Assembly (NCBI GenBank): GCA_016707115.1
Contig: JADJIH010000001.1
Coordinates: 558,001-622,000, forward strand
Direction of reading: 5' to 3'
Origin: Ignavibacteriales bacterium
GTDB lineage: Bacteria > Bacteroidota > Ignavibacteria > Ignavibacteriales > Ignavibacteriaceae
DNA length: 64,000 nucleotides
Shown: positions 1-9,907 of the stretch, in pieces
How the letters are laid out: each line of letters begins with the position of its first letter
How positions within the stretch are numbered: the first letter of the stretch is position 1
Translations under genes and position numbers: made by a program
The notes under the pieces: generated by a model
What the model saw: only the letters and a program-made list of their open reading frames with translations
What the model was told of the DNA's origin: nothing
The model's database searches: none

Positions 1-628
1 ATTTACAAAAATCAATTCATCAACTAAGAGTTGAAAATAAAATTGATGATGTTCTTTTTTTGCTAGAGCATCCACATACTTATACACTTGGAAAAACTGC
101 TGATAAAGAAAATCTTGTAAGTGATAAAAAATATCTGGATGAAAATAAAATTTCAGTTTATGATATTGATCGTGGTGGAGATATAACTTATCACGGTCCC
201 GGACAAATTGTTGGATATCCTATTATCAATCTGACAAATTGGCAACAAGATACTCACAAATATTTAAGAGCAATTGAGGAAGTAATTATAAAAGTTTGTG
301 CCGAATATGATTTAGATGGAAGCAGAGTTGATAAATATACGGGTGTTTGGCTTGATGATAGAAAAATTTGTGCAATCGGAATCAAAGTTAGCCGCTGGAT
401 AACAATGCATGGTTTTGCATTTAATGTTAATACAGATCTTAAATTGTTTAATGGAATTATTCCTTGTGGAATTACTGATAAAGATGTTACATCATTAAAT
501 CGTGAATTAAAAAAAGAAATTTCTTTAAACGAAGTAAAAGAAAAAATTATTCATCATTTGATCTAATTTTTAATTATGATCAAATTGAATTTAAAACTAA
601 AGAAGAATTATTGAGTTTAATTTCTTAA
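1..628 (+). CDS. lipB: Octanoyltransferase LipB (5' truncated by window edge, apparent 3' frameshift)
   Basis: LipB moves octanoyl from octanoyl-ACP to the lipoyl-domain lysine of E2 and GcvH proteins, the first step of lipoate synthesis. The open frame is entered at base 3 and has no start inside the window. The family signature RGGDITYHGPGQ, the lysine in AIGIKV (codon 384) and the catalytic cysteine in PCGI (codon 465) are all present. The frame stops at 566, but the -1 frame continues through 626-628 with a plausible LipB tail (HHFDLIFNYDQIEFK...). This suggests a lost T in the TTT at 557-559. The neighbouring E1, E2 and lipA genes fit the role. Confidence 0.93.
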
Positions 629-643
629 ACCCAAAAGGTTTTT

Positions 644-2746
644 ATGTCAAAAAAAATATCAACACCAACTAAATCGAAGGAGAAAACTTCGATGAAACCG
701 ACAAACGGAAAAAATGATTCTATTACTTTTGGTAAACATGAATTTACTAAAGAGAAATTGTTGTATGTTTTGAAAATGATGTTAAGTGCTCGTAATGTTG
801 ATAATAAAGCGATGAATTTATTAAGACAGGGGAAGACATTTTTTCATATTGCTGGAGCCGGACACGAAGCTGTTCAATTAGCAATTGGACTTTCACTTGA
901 TCCAAAAAAAGATTGGTTGTTTCCTTATTACAGGGATATGGCAACAGTACTCACGGCAGGATTAACTGCTGAAGAAATATTTCTTGGAACATTTGGTAAA
1001 GCAAATGATCCGGCAAGTGGCGGAAGACAATTACCAGTACATTGGGGCGCAACACATTTTAATATGCCTTCACAATCTTCACCAACCGGCACCCAGTTTT
1101 TGCAAGCTGTTGGAACAGCAATGGCTTCAGTAAAACGAGGCGAGCGAAATATTTCTTATGTGAGTAGCGGTGAAGGAACAACATCACAAGGTGAATTTCA
1201 CGAAGCAGTAAACTGGGCAAGCAGAGAAAAGCTTCCTGTACTTTTCGTGATTCAAAATAACAAATATGCAATCTCTGTTCATGTTTCGAATCAATCCGGT
1301 GGAAAAGATAGTTCCATCGCAGAAATGATGGAAGGTTTTCATAATCTTCATCGTGCAAGAATCGATGGAACTGATTTCTTTCAATCATATGAAAAAATTC
1401 AAGAAGCTATTGAATATATAAAATCGGGTAAAGGTCCAGCTCTAATTGAAGCTGATGTTGTGAGATTAGAATCGCATTCATCTTCAGATGATCAAAAAAA
1501 ATATCGTGATAAGAAAGAACTTGAAGAAGATTTAAAGAAATGTCCGATTGAAAAATTTGCTCAGATCCTTATGGCAAAAGGATTTTTAGATCAAACACAA
1601 TATGATGAAATTAAAAAGAATGTTAACGATGAAATAAGTGAAGCAGCAGATAAAGCATTGCATTCTTCTGATCCAAAGTCTGAAGAAGCAACAAAATATA
1701 TTTTTGATGAAAGCGGATTTAAAGAAACTCTTAATTATGAATCATCAAAACCGAGTGGTGATAAAATTGTAATGGTTGATGCAATCAATCATGCGTTACA
1801 CGAAGAAATGGAAAAGAATCCTGAAATGTTCATCTTTGGCGAGGATATTGAAGATGGCAAAGGTGGAGTGTTCACAGCAACAAAGGGATTATCAACAAGA
1901 TTTACAAAGAAAAGAGTTTTCAATTCACCGCTTGCGGAAGCAAGTATTATGGGTGTTGCGGTTGGAATGTCGCTTACAGGAATGAAACCGGTTGTTGAAA
2001 TTCAATTTGGTGATTACATCTGGCCGGCATTTCAACAAATGAAAAATGAAATGGCACCAATGCGTTATCGTTCTAATAATACTTGGTCTGCACCAGTTGT
2101 AACACGTGTTGCAGTTGGTGGATATATTCATGGTGGACTTTGCCATAGCCAGAATATTGAAGCATTCTTCTTACACATTCCAGGAATTTTTATTGCATAT
2201 CCAAGCAATGCTGCTGATGCAAAAGGATTATTAAAAACTGCGTGTAGAATTAAAGATCCTGTTTTGTTTTTAGAGCATAAAGGATTGTATAGACAAAGTT
2301 ATGCAATAGCTCCTGAACCAGATGATAATTATTTACTTCCTTTTGGAAAAGCTAAAGTAGTTAAAGAAGGAACAGATATTACTGTTGTTTCGTGGGGAGT
2401 TTCTTTGTGGGATTCTATGCTTGCAGCAAAAAAATTAGAAGATGAAAATTATTCTGTTGAAATAATTGATTTGAGAACAATTGTTCCATTGGATGAAGAG
2501 ACTATTTATAACTCTGTAAAGAAAACTAATAAAGTTATCATTATACACGAGGATACTTTGTTTGGTGGATTTGGAGCTGAAATAGCTGCACGAATTGCTG
2601 ATAATTGTTTTCAACATCTTGATGCACCTGTTAAAAGAATTGCAGCAAAGGATTCACATATTCCTTATGCCCCAATTTTAGAGAATGAAGTTTTGCCGAG
2701 TCGTGATGAAATATATAATGGAATAAAAGATCTACTTAAGTATTAA
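644..2746 (+). CDS. 2-oxoacid dehydrogenase E1, fused alpha and beta subunits
   Basis: This is the thiamine-diphosphate decarboxylase component of a 2-oxoacid dehydrogenase complex, with both E1 subunits in one 700-residue chain. The alpha half (about residues 30-345) carries WLFPYYRDMA at 91-100 and the ThDP/Mg motif, GEG at 176-178 through NNKYAIS at 205-211. The usual GDG is GEG here. The beta half starts near residue 374 (VDAINHALHEEM, FGEDIEDGKGGVF). Single-chain E1 proteins of this type are common in Bacteroidota-like genomes and are usually annotated as branched-chain or generic 2-oxoacid dehydrogenases. Whether the substrate is pyruvate or a branched-chain 2-oxoacid cannot be decided here. 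An AAAAGG stretch precedes the ATG, and the E2 gene follows. Confidence 0.93.
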   Translation: MSKKISTPTKSKEKTSMKPTNGKNDSITFGKHEFTKEKLLYVLKMMLSARNVDNKAMNLLRQGKTFFHIAGAGHEAVQLAIGLSLDPKKDWLFPYYRDMATVLTAGLTAEEIFLGTFGKANDPASGGRQLPVHWGATHFNMPSQSSPTGTQFLQAVGTAMASVKRGERNISYVSSGEGTTSQGEFHEAVNWASREKLPVLFVIQNNKYAISVHVSNQSGGKDSSIAEMMEGFHNLHRARIDGTDFFQSYEKIQEAIEYIKSGKGPALIEADVVRLESHSSSDDQKKYRDKKELEEDLKKCPIEKFAQILMAKGFLDQTQYDEIKKNVNDEISEAADKALHSSDPKSEEATKYIFDESGFKETLNYESSKPSGDKIVMVDAINHALHEEMEKNPEMFIFGEDIEDGKGGVFTATKGLSTRFTKKRVFNSPLAEASIMGVAVGMSLTGMKPVVEIQFGDYIWPAFQQMKNEMAPMRYRSNNTWSAPVVTRVAVGGYIHGGLCHSQNIEAFFLHIPGIFIAYPSNAADAKGLLKTACRIKDPVLFLEHKGLYRQSYAIAPEPDDNYLLPFGKAKVVKEGTDITVVSWGVSLWDSMLAAKKLEDENYSVEIIDLRTIVPLDEETIYNSVKKTNKVIIIHEDTLFGGFGAEIAARIADNCFQHLDAPVKRIAAKDSHIPYAPILENEVLPSRDEIYNGIKDLLKY

Positions 2747-2773
2747 AAAATCGGTCAATCGGATGATAAGACA

Positions 2774-2795
2774 AATCTTAATATGTATTAAGATT
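2774..2795. repeat. Perfect inverted repeat between E1 and E2 genes
   Basis: A 10-base arm (AATCTTAATA) and its exact complement are separated by two bases in the 145-base gap between the E1 and E2 genes. It is AU-rich with no T-tract after it. It could be a regulator-binding dyad for the E2 gene, a weak attenuator, or chance in AT-rich DNA. Confidence 0.35.
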
Positions 2796-2891
2796 CAGAT
2801 ATCTCGCTTTGCAAGATATGACTCAATCGAATAAAATTAAATAATTGAAAATTGAATATTTAGAATTTAACATTTGTAATCAGGAGTTTAT

Positions 2892-4561
2892 ATGGATATA
2901 ATAATGCCGAAAATGGGTGAGAGTGTTAATGAAGGCACAATAATAAAATGGCATAAAAAAGTTGGCGATGTTGTAAAACTTGACGAAATAATTTTTGAAA
3001 TCAGTACTGATAAAGTTGATACTGAAATTCCGGCAGCATCAGCAGGAGTGCTTTCTGAAATATTAGTTAAAGAAGGTGATACGGTTGAAGTTGGAACTGT
3101 GGTTGCGAGAATTCAATCTGCAAGTGAAACTAATGTTGAAGTTGCGCCGGCAAAATCTGAAGCCGAACAAGTTGTTGATGAAAAGATATAAGCGAAGTTG
3201 AAACACCAAAAGTTTCTGAACCGGTTCAAAGCAAATCTTCAAATGGAAATGTAATTGAAATTGCGATGCCTAAAATGGGTGAATCAGTTATGGAAGGAAC
3301 TATTATAAAATGGAATAAAAAAGTTGGCGATGTAGTTAAAAAAGATGAAATGATTTTCGAAATAAGTACAGATAAAGTTGATACCGAAATTCCTTCTCCG
3401 GAAGCAGGAACTTTAGTTGAAATTCTTGTTGGTGAGCAGGAGACAGTTGAGGTTGGGACTATTGTTGCGAAATTATCAGTTGGAGATCAAGTTAAAGTTC
3501 AGGTTCAAGTTCAAGAAAGCAAAAAAGAAGAAAATAAAAAAGAGCAAGTTCAAGAAATAAAATCAATGCACGATAATTTTTCTAAACCTGTTGATTTTCA
3601 TTCTGTAGAAAAAGGAAGTGGAAGTGGATTTTATTCACCTCTTGTTTTAAGCATAGCACAAAAAGAAAATATTACTTTTGATGAATTAAAATCAATAAAG
3701 GGAACCGGGCAAGAGGGAAGAGTTTCTAAGAAGGATGTACTTGGATATATTGAGAAAAGAAAAACTTCTGGAGTTCAAGTTCAAGAACAAGTTCAAGGTA
3801 GAAAAGAAAACAAAAGAAAAACTATTCCATCAACATCACAAACAGTATATAATGCAGCAGATGTTGAAAGAATTCCAATGGATAATATCAGACAAAGAAT
3901 AATGGATCATATGGTTCATAGCCGTGATACATCGGTTCATGTTACAGGTTTGATTGAAGTTGATATGACCAGAATTCATAATTACATCAGTGCTAAAAAA
4001 GATGAGATTATGAAAAATGAAAATGCTAAGATTACTTATATGGCATTCATTGCTGATGCAGTTGTAAAATCGTTAAAGAAATATCCGCTTGTAAATTCAA
4101 GTATCGATGGAAATTCAATTCTGCAAAAGAAATTTATAAATCTTGGAATTGCTGTTGCGATAGAACCAACTGGATTAATTGTTCCAAACATTAAAGGTGC
4201 TGGAGATAGAAATGTAATTGGTTTAGCAAAAGCGATAGCAGATTTAGCAAATCGTGCAAGGAACAAAAAACTTACTCCAGATGATATTAGTAATGGAACT
4301 TTTACAATTACAAATTACGGTGTATTCGGAACTATATTTGGAACGCCAATAATAAATCAACCTGAAGTTGCAATACTTGGAGTTGGTGCCGTTCAGAAGA
4401 AACCTGTTGTTATTGAAGTCGATGGTTCTGATACTTTTGCAGTAAGACATATTATGGCCTTAACACTTTCACACGATCACCGTTTGGTTGATGGTATGTT
4501 AGGTGGAATGTTTTTAAAGAACATTAAAGAAGTATTAGAAAATTTTGATGGAATTATGTAG
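2892..4561 (+). CDS. Dihydrolipoamide acyltransferase E2, two lipoyl domains (frameshifted)
   Basis: This is the core acyltransferase of the 2-oxoacid dehydrogenase complex. The first segment (2892-3191) is a complete lipoyl domain with the lipoylated lysine in EISTDKVDTE. The -1 frame then continues, without needing its own start, through a linker into a second, near-identical lipoyl domain from about 3260. A peripheral subunit-binding domain (YSPLVLSIAQKENI...GRVSKKDV) and the catalytic domain ending in HDHRLVDG follow. One extra A in the AAAA at 3181-3184 would restore a protein of about 556 residues. A good AGGAG site precedes the start at 2892. Linkers are rich in VQVQ instead of the usual Ala/Pro. 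It lies directly after the E1 gene. Confidence 0.9.
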
Positions 4562-4564
4562 TTA

Positions 4565-4641
4565 GTCATTGCGAGTCCGTCAGGACGAAGCAATCTCATA
4601 TATTTAACAGATCACTTCATCCCTTCGGGATTCGTGATGAC
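4565..4641. repeat. Structured palindromic intergenic repeat
   Basis: The gap between the E2 gene and lipA is almost filled by an element whose ends (GTCATTGCGAGTC and GATTCGTGATGAC) pair over 13 positions, counting G-U pairs. Inside are two smaller hairpins, GTCC/GGAC near 4575-4586 and ATCCC/GGGAT at 4619-4631. The GTCATTGCGAG...CGAAGCAATCTC pattern resembles dispersed intergenic repeats known in many bacteria. No second copy occurs in this window. Confidence 0.6.
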
Positions 4642-4656
4642 AATAAAAAAAAAATT

Positions 4657-5571
4657 ATGATAAATCAACATCAACGCGCATTTAAAGAAGAAGCAGAAAA
4701 AGAAAATAAAGATTTAGGTAAAAGACCTGATTGGCTAAAAGTAAGATTACCAATCGGTGAAAATTATTCTGATGTAAAAAATCTTATGCGCAGACAAAAA
4801 CTAAATACTGTTTGCGAAGAAGCTAAATGTCCAAACATTTCAGAATGCTGGAATCATCGTACTGCTACATTTATGATACTTGGTGATACTTGTACTCGTA
4901 GCTGCGGTTTCTGCAATATAAAGGTTGGTATACCAAATGAACTTGATGCTGAAGAACCAAAACGAGTTGTTCAATCTGTTGTGGAATTAAATCTAAGACA
5001 TGTTGTAATTACATCTGTAAACAGAGATGAATTAAAAGATGGCGGATCAACAATCTTTAAAGAATGTGTGAGATTGATTCGTGAGCAAAAACCTGATTGT
5101 ACAATTGAAATTCTTATTCCGGATTTTAAAGGTGATGAAGATGCATTTAATATTATAATGCAGAATCCGCCGGATATTTTAAATCATAATATGGAAACTG
5201 TCCCAAGACTTTATCACGCGGTTCGTCCTCAAGCAAAGTATGAGAGAAGTTTGGAATTGATTAAATGGTTCAAATCTAAAGGCCTAAAAACAAAAAGCGG
5301 AATTATGGTTGGGATTGGTGAGAAAACCGAGGAAGTTTTAGAACTTATGAAAGATTTAGTTGATCACGGTTGTGATATTTTAACAATCGGACAATATTTG
5401 CAGCCAACTAAATTGCATTTACCTGTCGATAGATTTGTAACTCCTGAAGAATTTAAAATGTACAAGGAAGAAGGCTTAAAAATAGGCTTCAAAATTGTAG
5501 AATCTTCACCACTTGTTAGAAGTTCATATCATGCCGATGAACATGCAAGGGCAATATTTAAAGAGGATTAA
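4657..5571 (+). CDS. lipA: Lipoyl synthase LipA
   Basis: This radical-SAM enzyme inserts two sulfurs into the octanoyl group on lipoyl domains, completing the pathway begun by LipB. Cys53, Cys58 and Cys64 (CEEAKCPNISEC) bind the auxiliary sacrificial cluster. Cys79, Cys83 and Cys86 (CTRSCGFC) bind the SAM cluster. The C-terminal RSSY motif that ligates the auxiliary cluster through serine is also present. The length of 304 residues is normal. No Shine-Dalgarno is obvious before the ATG. It sits downstream of the lipoylated E2 substrate. Confidence 0.97.
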   Translation: MINQHQRAFKEEAEKENKDLGKRPDWLKVRLPIGENYSDVKNLMRRQKLNTVCEEAKCPNISECWNHRTATFMILGDTCTRSCGFCNIKVGIPNELDAEEPKRVVQSVVELNLRHVVITSVNRDELKDGGSTIFKECVRLIREQKPDCTIEILIPDFKGDEDAFNIIMQNPPDILNHNMETVPRLYHAVRPQAKYERSLELIKWFKSKGLKTKSGIMVGIGEKTEEVLELMKDLVDHGCDILTIGQYLQPTKLHLPVDRFVTPEEFKMYKEEGLKIGFKIVESSPLVRSSYHADEHARAIFKED

Positions 5572-5670
5572 TAACAATTTATTTATCTCTTAATGTGTTT
5601 ATAATTACCGATAATAAACGTATTTTTACTCCGCAAATTTTTAACATAGACTATCGAATATTTTTACTTA

Positions 5671-7779
5671 ATGAATATTAAAACCGCATTCTTAATCCTG
5701 CTTTTGCAAGTATCTTTTTCAATAAGTGTAATTGCGCAAGAAAATCAATACATTCTTCCTAAAACCCTGGATGATGACAATTCTAAATTTACAAATGTTG
5801 GTAACATTGGATTATCAGTTACTAACTTTGGAATGTACGGTAATGGCTTTTCACTTTGGCCAAATCAACCAAGTTGTGAATATCCGATTGGCTCAGGAAT
5901 AGAGCATTTGTTTGCCGGAGGACTGTGGTTTGGCGGAATAGTTAGAGGAACTAATGAAGCTCTTGTAACTACTGCATCAATTGATGCTTCATCAATTTCT
6001 GCTACAAGAGGCGGCGGTTTTGAATATACAAATGGCATTGGTGAAAAAGTAATTGAAAGATCTTCATTATTTGATTCTCCATTTTATCAGCCATCCGCGA
6101 TTTCTCATCAAGATTTTATTATGGATTACACTGATTCTAATTTAGTGTATTTAAATGGTGAACCGATTACAGATCATCATCCTCTCGGTATTGTTGTTCA
6201 TCAGGAATCATACGCCTGGAATTTTTCATTTGCTAATTTCTTTGTGATAATGAATTACACGATCAAAAATACTTCAGAAAAATATATTGATAGTGTTTTT
6301 GTCGGACTTTGGACGGATACAGTTGTTAGAAATACCAAAATTACTGGAAGACCAAGCGGGTCTGCATTTTATTCCAAAGGCGGAAACGGGTATAATGATT
6401 CAATTAAAATTGCTTACGAGTTTGATTCAAACGGTGACCCAGGCTACACAGACAGCTACGTTGGTATTCAATATCTTGGTGCAGAACCCAAATTATCTGA
6501 TAAAATTTTGATGGATGGTGATTCAGTTTCTTCTGTCAGTTTTGTTAGTTGGACTCACAACGGTTCTGATCCTTCATATTTTACTCCTTTAGATGATATA
6601 CAAAGATTTAATAAAATGCGTGGCTATTTTGATTTAGGTAATTCTCAAAGATGGAAGGATCCAATAAATCCAGTTACATTTAAAACACCTTCAAATAGAT
6701 CAATGTTGGTTTCGAGTGGTCCATTTTCATCAATCGCTCCCGGAGACTCAATAAATGTTGTATTTGCAATTGTGTGTGCAAAAAAATATGGTGATGAACT
6801 AGCAGCATTAGATACGGAAGAACAAAAAACAAATCTATACATAAATGCTGATTGGGCTTTACGAGCATATTTTGGTGAAGATAGAAATCGTAATGGTGTC
6901 TTAGATGCTAATGAAGATTTAGATGGAGACGGTAAAATTACAAGATACATTCTTCCAACACCGCCAACGTCACCAAAAGTAAAAGTAGTTCCGGATAATC
7001 AGAAAGCAACAATTTATTGGGATAACAGAGCAGAGAATTCAATTGATCCTATTTCAGGTAAGAAAGATTTTGAAGGTTATAAACTTTATAGAACACAAGC
7101 CGGATTTGATTTATCGCAAACACAAAACTTACAGAACTCATTAGTGGTTCTTGCTGAGTTTGATAGCGCAACAAATGCAATTGGATACAATACAGGATTT
7201 TCTGAGGTTAGATTAGATCAACCAATTACCTTCCCTAATGATCCAACAGAGTATTATTATAAATTTGAATTGCCTAATCTTTTAAATGGCTGGCAATATG
7301 TTTTTTCTGTAACTGCTTTTGATGAAGGTGATCCCGAAAATGAACTTGATATTTTGGAATCGAGTTCAATTGCAAATTATGAAAGAATAGTACCTGGAAC
7401 ACCGGCCGTTGAAGATGCTAATATTGAGATTGGCGTTTATCCAAATCCATATTATGGAAGTGCTGTTTGGGATGGAAGTTCTGAAAGATTACGTAAAATT
7501 TATTTTTATAACCTGCCTACTGAATGTGAAATTACAATCTATACTCTTGCAGGAGATATAGTAAAAAAATTAAATCACGATGCTGCAAGTAATGGAGCAG
7601 ATACACGATGGTTTGAAAATTATGCAAGCGATGATAAACAAAAATTTGCAGGCGGTGAACACGCCTGGGATCTTGTTACAGATAATGATCAGGCGATTGC
7701 TACCGGGCTATATTTATTTACTGTAAAGAATAATAAAACCGGTGATATTAAAACTGGAAAATTTTTAGTTGTTAAATAA
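5671..7779 (+). CDS. Large secreted protein with Ca-loop, FN3-like and sorting-type C-terminus
   Basis: The function is unknown. A signal peptide (residues 1-22, ending VIAQ) is clear. The N-terminal 390 residues are rich in aromatic, Gly and Asn residues and match nothing I can name. Residues about 402-424 hold acidic loops (DRNRNGVLDANEDLDGDGK) of the EF-hand/dockerin type. A fibronectin-III-like segment begins near 435 (ATIYWDN...FEGYKLYRT). The end, from about 588 (VYPNPYYGSAVWD...GLYLFTVKN...GKFLVVK), resembles a T9SS type A sorting domain but lacks NYPNPFNP. The next gene starts 14 bases later, so the two are probably cotranscribed. Surface or extracellular location is inferred. Confidence 0.75.
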   Translation: MNIKTAFLILLLQVSFSISVIAQENQYILPKTLDDDNSKFTNVGNIGLSVTNFGMYGNGFSLWPNQPSCEYPIGSGIEHLFAGGLWFGGIVRGTNEALVTTASIDASSISATRGGGFEYTNGIGEKVIERSSLFDSPFYQPSAISHQDFIMDYTDSNLVYLNGEPITDHHPLGIVVHQESYAWNFSFANFFVIMNYTIKNTSEKYIDSVFVGLWTDTVVRNTKITGRPSGSAFYSKGGNGYNDSIKIAYEFDSNGDPGYTDSYVGIQYLGAEPKLSDKILMDGDSVSSVSFVSWTHNGSDPSYFTPLDDIQRFNKMRGYFDLGNSQRWKDPINPVTFKTPSNRSMLVSSGPFSSIAPGDSINVVFAIVCAKKYGDELAALDTEEQKTNLYINADWALRAYFGEDRNRNGVLDANEDLDGDGKITRYILPTPPTSPKVKVVPDNQKATIYWDNRAENSIDPISGKKDFEGYKLYRTQAGFDLSQTQNLQNSLVVLAEFDSATNAIGYNTGFSEVRLDQPITFPNDPTEYYYKFELPNLLNGWQYVFSVTAFDEGDPENELDILESSSIANYERIVPGTPAVEDANIEIGVYPNPYYGSAVWDGSSERLRKIYFYNLPTECEITIYTLAGDIVKKLNHDAASNGADTRWFENYASDDKQKFAGGEHAWDLVTDNDQAIATGLYLFTVKNNKTGDIKTGKFLVVK

Positions 7780-7792
7780 TTAGGAGAATTAA

Positions 7793-9898
7793 ATGAGAAA
7801 CAAATATTTCATACTGTTTGCGTTAATGTTCGTTTTTTCTATGAACATTATTGCTCAGGAATATCCGCTTGTTACTTTGCAGGATATTCAGGGAGTACCC
7901 GATTCACTTTTAGGAACAGACCCACCATCACCTTATAATGGTGATACAGTTAGAGTAAGAGGATTAGCCTTGGTTAGCACTGTTATCGATGCTGATACAA
8001 ACAGAGGAGTAATTATCTCTGCTGGTAATAGATGGGCAACCTATATTCAAGATCCGGAAAGTAATTTATGGGGCGGATTAAACATTATTCAGAATGATAC
8101 AGTTGGTGCTGCACAAGGTACCTTTTTTGATTTAGTTGACAGTGCTGACGTAGTTGAATTAACTGGCATTGTAACAGAATATAATACTACAACGGAACTG
8201 ATATTAATTACTGCACCTCAACCAATACCAGTTACAATATTAGAAACTCGTCCAAATCGTCCGGCTCCAATTGAATTAGAACTTTCTGATTTATTTACTT
8301 CAACTGGCGGCTATAATTTTGATGCAGAAAAATATGAAGGAATGTTAGTTACTTTTAGAAACATTATCACTTCCGATAGGAATACGAATGGTAACTTTAA
8401 AATAAATGATTTTACAGGTCACTCAGCTTTTATATATAATCAATCAAGATATTTTAAAACAGGTTCTGCAGGAATCATTCCTGGATATCAACCACCGCTT
8501 AACGGTTCTTATCTAGAATACTTAACTGGTATAGTAACTACCAGAACAGATGGGTACTATATTGTTCCTGTTTATCCTGGTGATATTGGTCCTGTTCTTC
8601 AAAGTCCTCCATTAGTTACAGATATAAAAAGAGACATCGTAGAAGTTGTATCAAATCAACCTGTTGAAGTATCTGCAAAAATTAAAGATCTTGATGGAAC
8701 AGTTTCAGAAGCAAGAGTTTATTATTCGGTTAATTCAGGTTCAAGAGATTCTGTTCAAATGACTTTTTCCGCTGTTGACTCTTTGTACAAAGGAACTATA
8801 CCGGGTGTTGTTGCAGATTCTGCTCTAGTTGATTTTTACATCTGGGCAAAGGACAATCAGGATTTAGTTAGTATTACCCCAGTTGATACTGTAAAACAAA
8901 AATATTTTTATTTGGTTCTAAACAGACCATTGACAATAAAAGATGCTCAATACAGTCCATTTGGCGGTGGATATAGTGCATACAATGGTTATCGCATAAG
9001 CTTAACAGGCGTAGTAACTGCTGATTCATCTGACATTAAAGGTTTTGGAAGTACACCACTTAGAGTATATATACAAGATGGTTCGGGACCCTGGAGTGGA
9101 ATTCAAATTGGAACTGCAGGTACAATGGGTACACAAGTATTAAATTTAAACAGAGGTGAGCGAGTTACAGTTACTGGAGTTATCCGAGAAGATTTTGATG
9201 TAACTAAAATTGATACTCTTTCATCAATATCTGTTTTATCAACCGGTAATGCACTACCAGAAGCAGAAGTATTAACAACCGGTACAATTGGAACATCTGG
9301 TAATAATGCTATTGGAAAAGAAGAATGGGAAAGTGTTCTTGTTCAATATAACGATGTTACTATAACAGCTTTAAGTGCAGATGGAACATCAAATTTTGGC
9401 GAAATGTTTATTAGTGATGGATCGGGAAACACAAGAGTTGAGTTAGAAGATGGTAATCATTCTTATCATAACGGAACAAGATCTGAAAGACCAACGTTGG
9501 TTGTATTAAACGGTACTTTTGATTCTATTAAAGGAGTTCTTTACTATTCATTTAGTAATTATAAATTAGCTCCAAGAAAAGATGATGATTTTGTTAATTA
9601 CACAACAGATGTAAATGATGAAAATATTCTGCCAAATGAATATTCATTATCTCAAAATTATCCAAACCCATTTAATCCTTCCACAACCATTTCATATGCA
9701 CTTCCAAAAGCAGAAATGGTAACAATCAGGGTTTATAATATTTTGGGTCAGGTAGTAAAAACTCTAGTAAATCAAAATCAATCAGCCGGTTCACATACAA
9801 TATCATTTAAAGCAAATGATTTAACTTCAGGAATATATTTCTATAGTATTCAAGCAGGTAGTTTTAATGAAGTTAAAAAGATGATGTTACTTAAATAG
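7793..9898 (+). CDS. T9SS-exported protein with two OB-fold-like domains
   Basis: This is a secreted protein of unknown activity. It has a signal peptide (residues 1-21, ending IIAQ). Two similar modules, at about residues 50-170 and 400-500, share a pattern of VRVRG/ISLTG, a beta strand and YIQD. This recalls the OB-fold domains beside extracellular nucleases and lamin-tail proteins. A typical T9SS type A sorting domain spans about 610-701 (SQNYPNPFNPSTTISY, VYNILGQVVKTL, MMLLK). AGGAG precedes the ATG and a strong terminator follows. The OB-like pattern recurs in the phospholipase-D-fold protein at the end of the next operon. Confidence 0.8.
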   Translation: MRNKYFILFALMFVFSMNIIAQEYPLVTLQDIQGVPDSLLGTDPPSPYNGDTVRVRGLALVSTVIDADTNRGVIISAGNRWATYIQDPESNLWGGLNIIQNDTVGAAQGTFFDLVDSADVVELTGIVTEYNTTTELILITAPQPIPVTILETRPNRPAPIELELSDLFTSTGGYNFDAEKYEGMLVTFRNIITSDRNTNGNFKINDFTGHSAFIYNQSRYFKTGSAGIIPGYQPPLNGSYLEYLTGIVTTRTDGYYIVPVYPGDIGPVLQSPPLVTDIKRDIVEVVSNQPVEVSAKIKDLDGTVSEARVYYSVNSGSRDSVQMTFSAVDSLYKGTIPGVVADSALVDFYIWAKDNQDLVSITPVDTVKQKYFYLVLNRPLTIKDAQYSPFGGGYSAYNGYRISLTGVVTADSSDIKGFGSTPLRVYIQDGSGPWSGIQIGTAGTMGTQVLNLNRGERVTVTGVIREDFDVTKIDTLSSISVLSTGNALPEAEVLTTGTIGTSGNNAIGKEEWESVLVQYNDVTITALSADGTSNFGEMFISDGSGNTRVELEDGNHSYHNGTRSERPTLVVLNGTFDSIKGVLYYSFSNYKLAPRKDDDFVNYTTDVNDENILPNEYSLSQNYPNPFNPSTTISYALPKAEMVTIRVYNILGQVVKTLVNQNQSAGSHTISFKANDLTSGIYFYSIQAGSFNEVKKMMLLK

Positions 9899-9907
9899 TT
9901 AATAATT

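Noticed and set aside
1059..1388. Open frame antisense to the E1 gene
   Set aside because: Shadow of a strongly supported coding sequence, no recognisable protein features.
3170..3200. Programmed -1 frameshifting in the E2 gene
   Set aside because: The shift site has only four A, no classical slippery heptamer and no evident downstream pseudoknot. Similar breaks in unrelated genes point to base errors.
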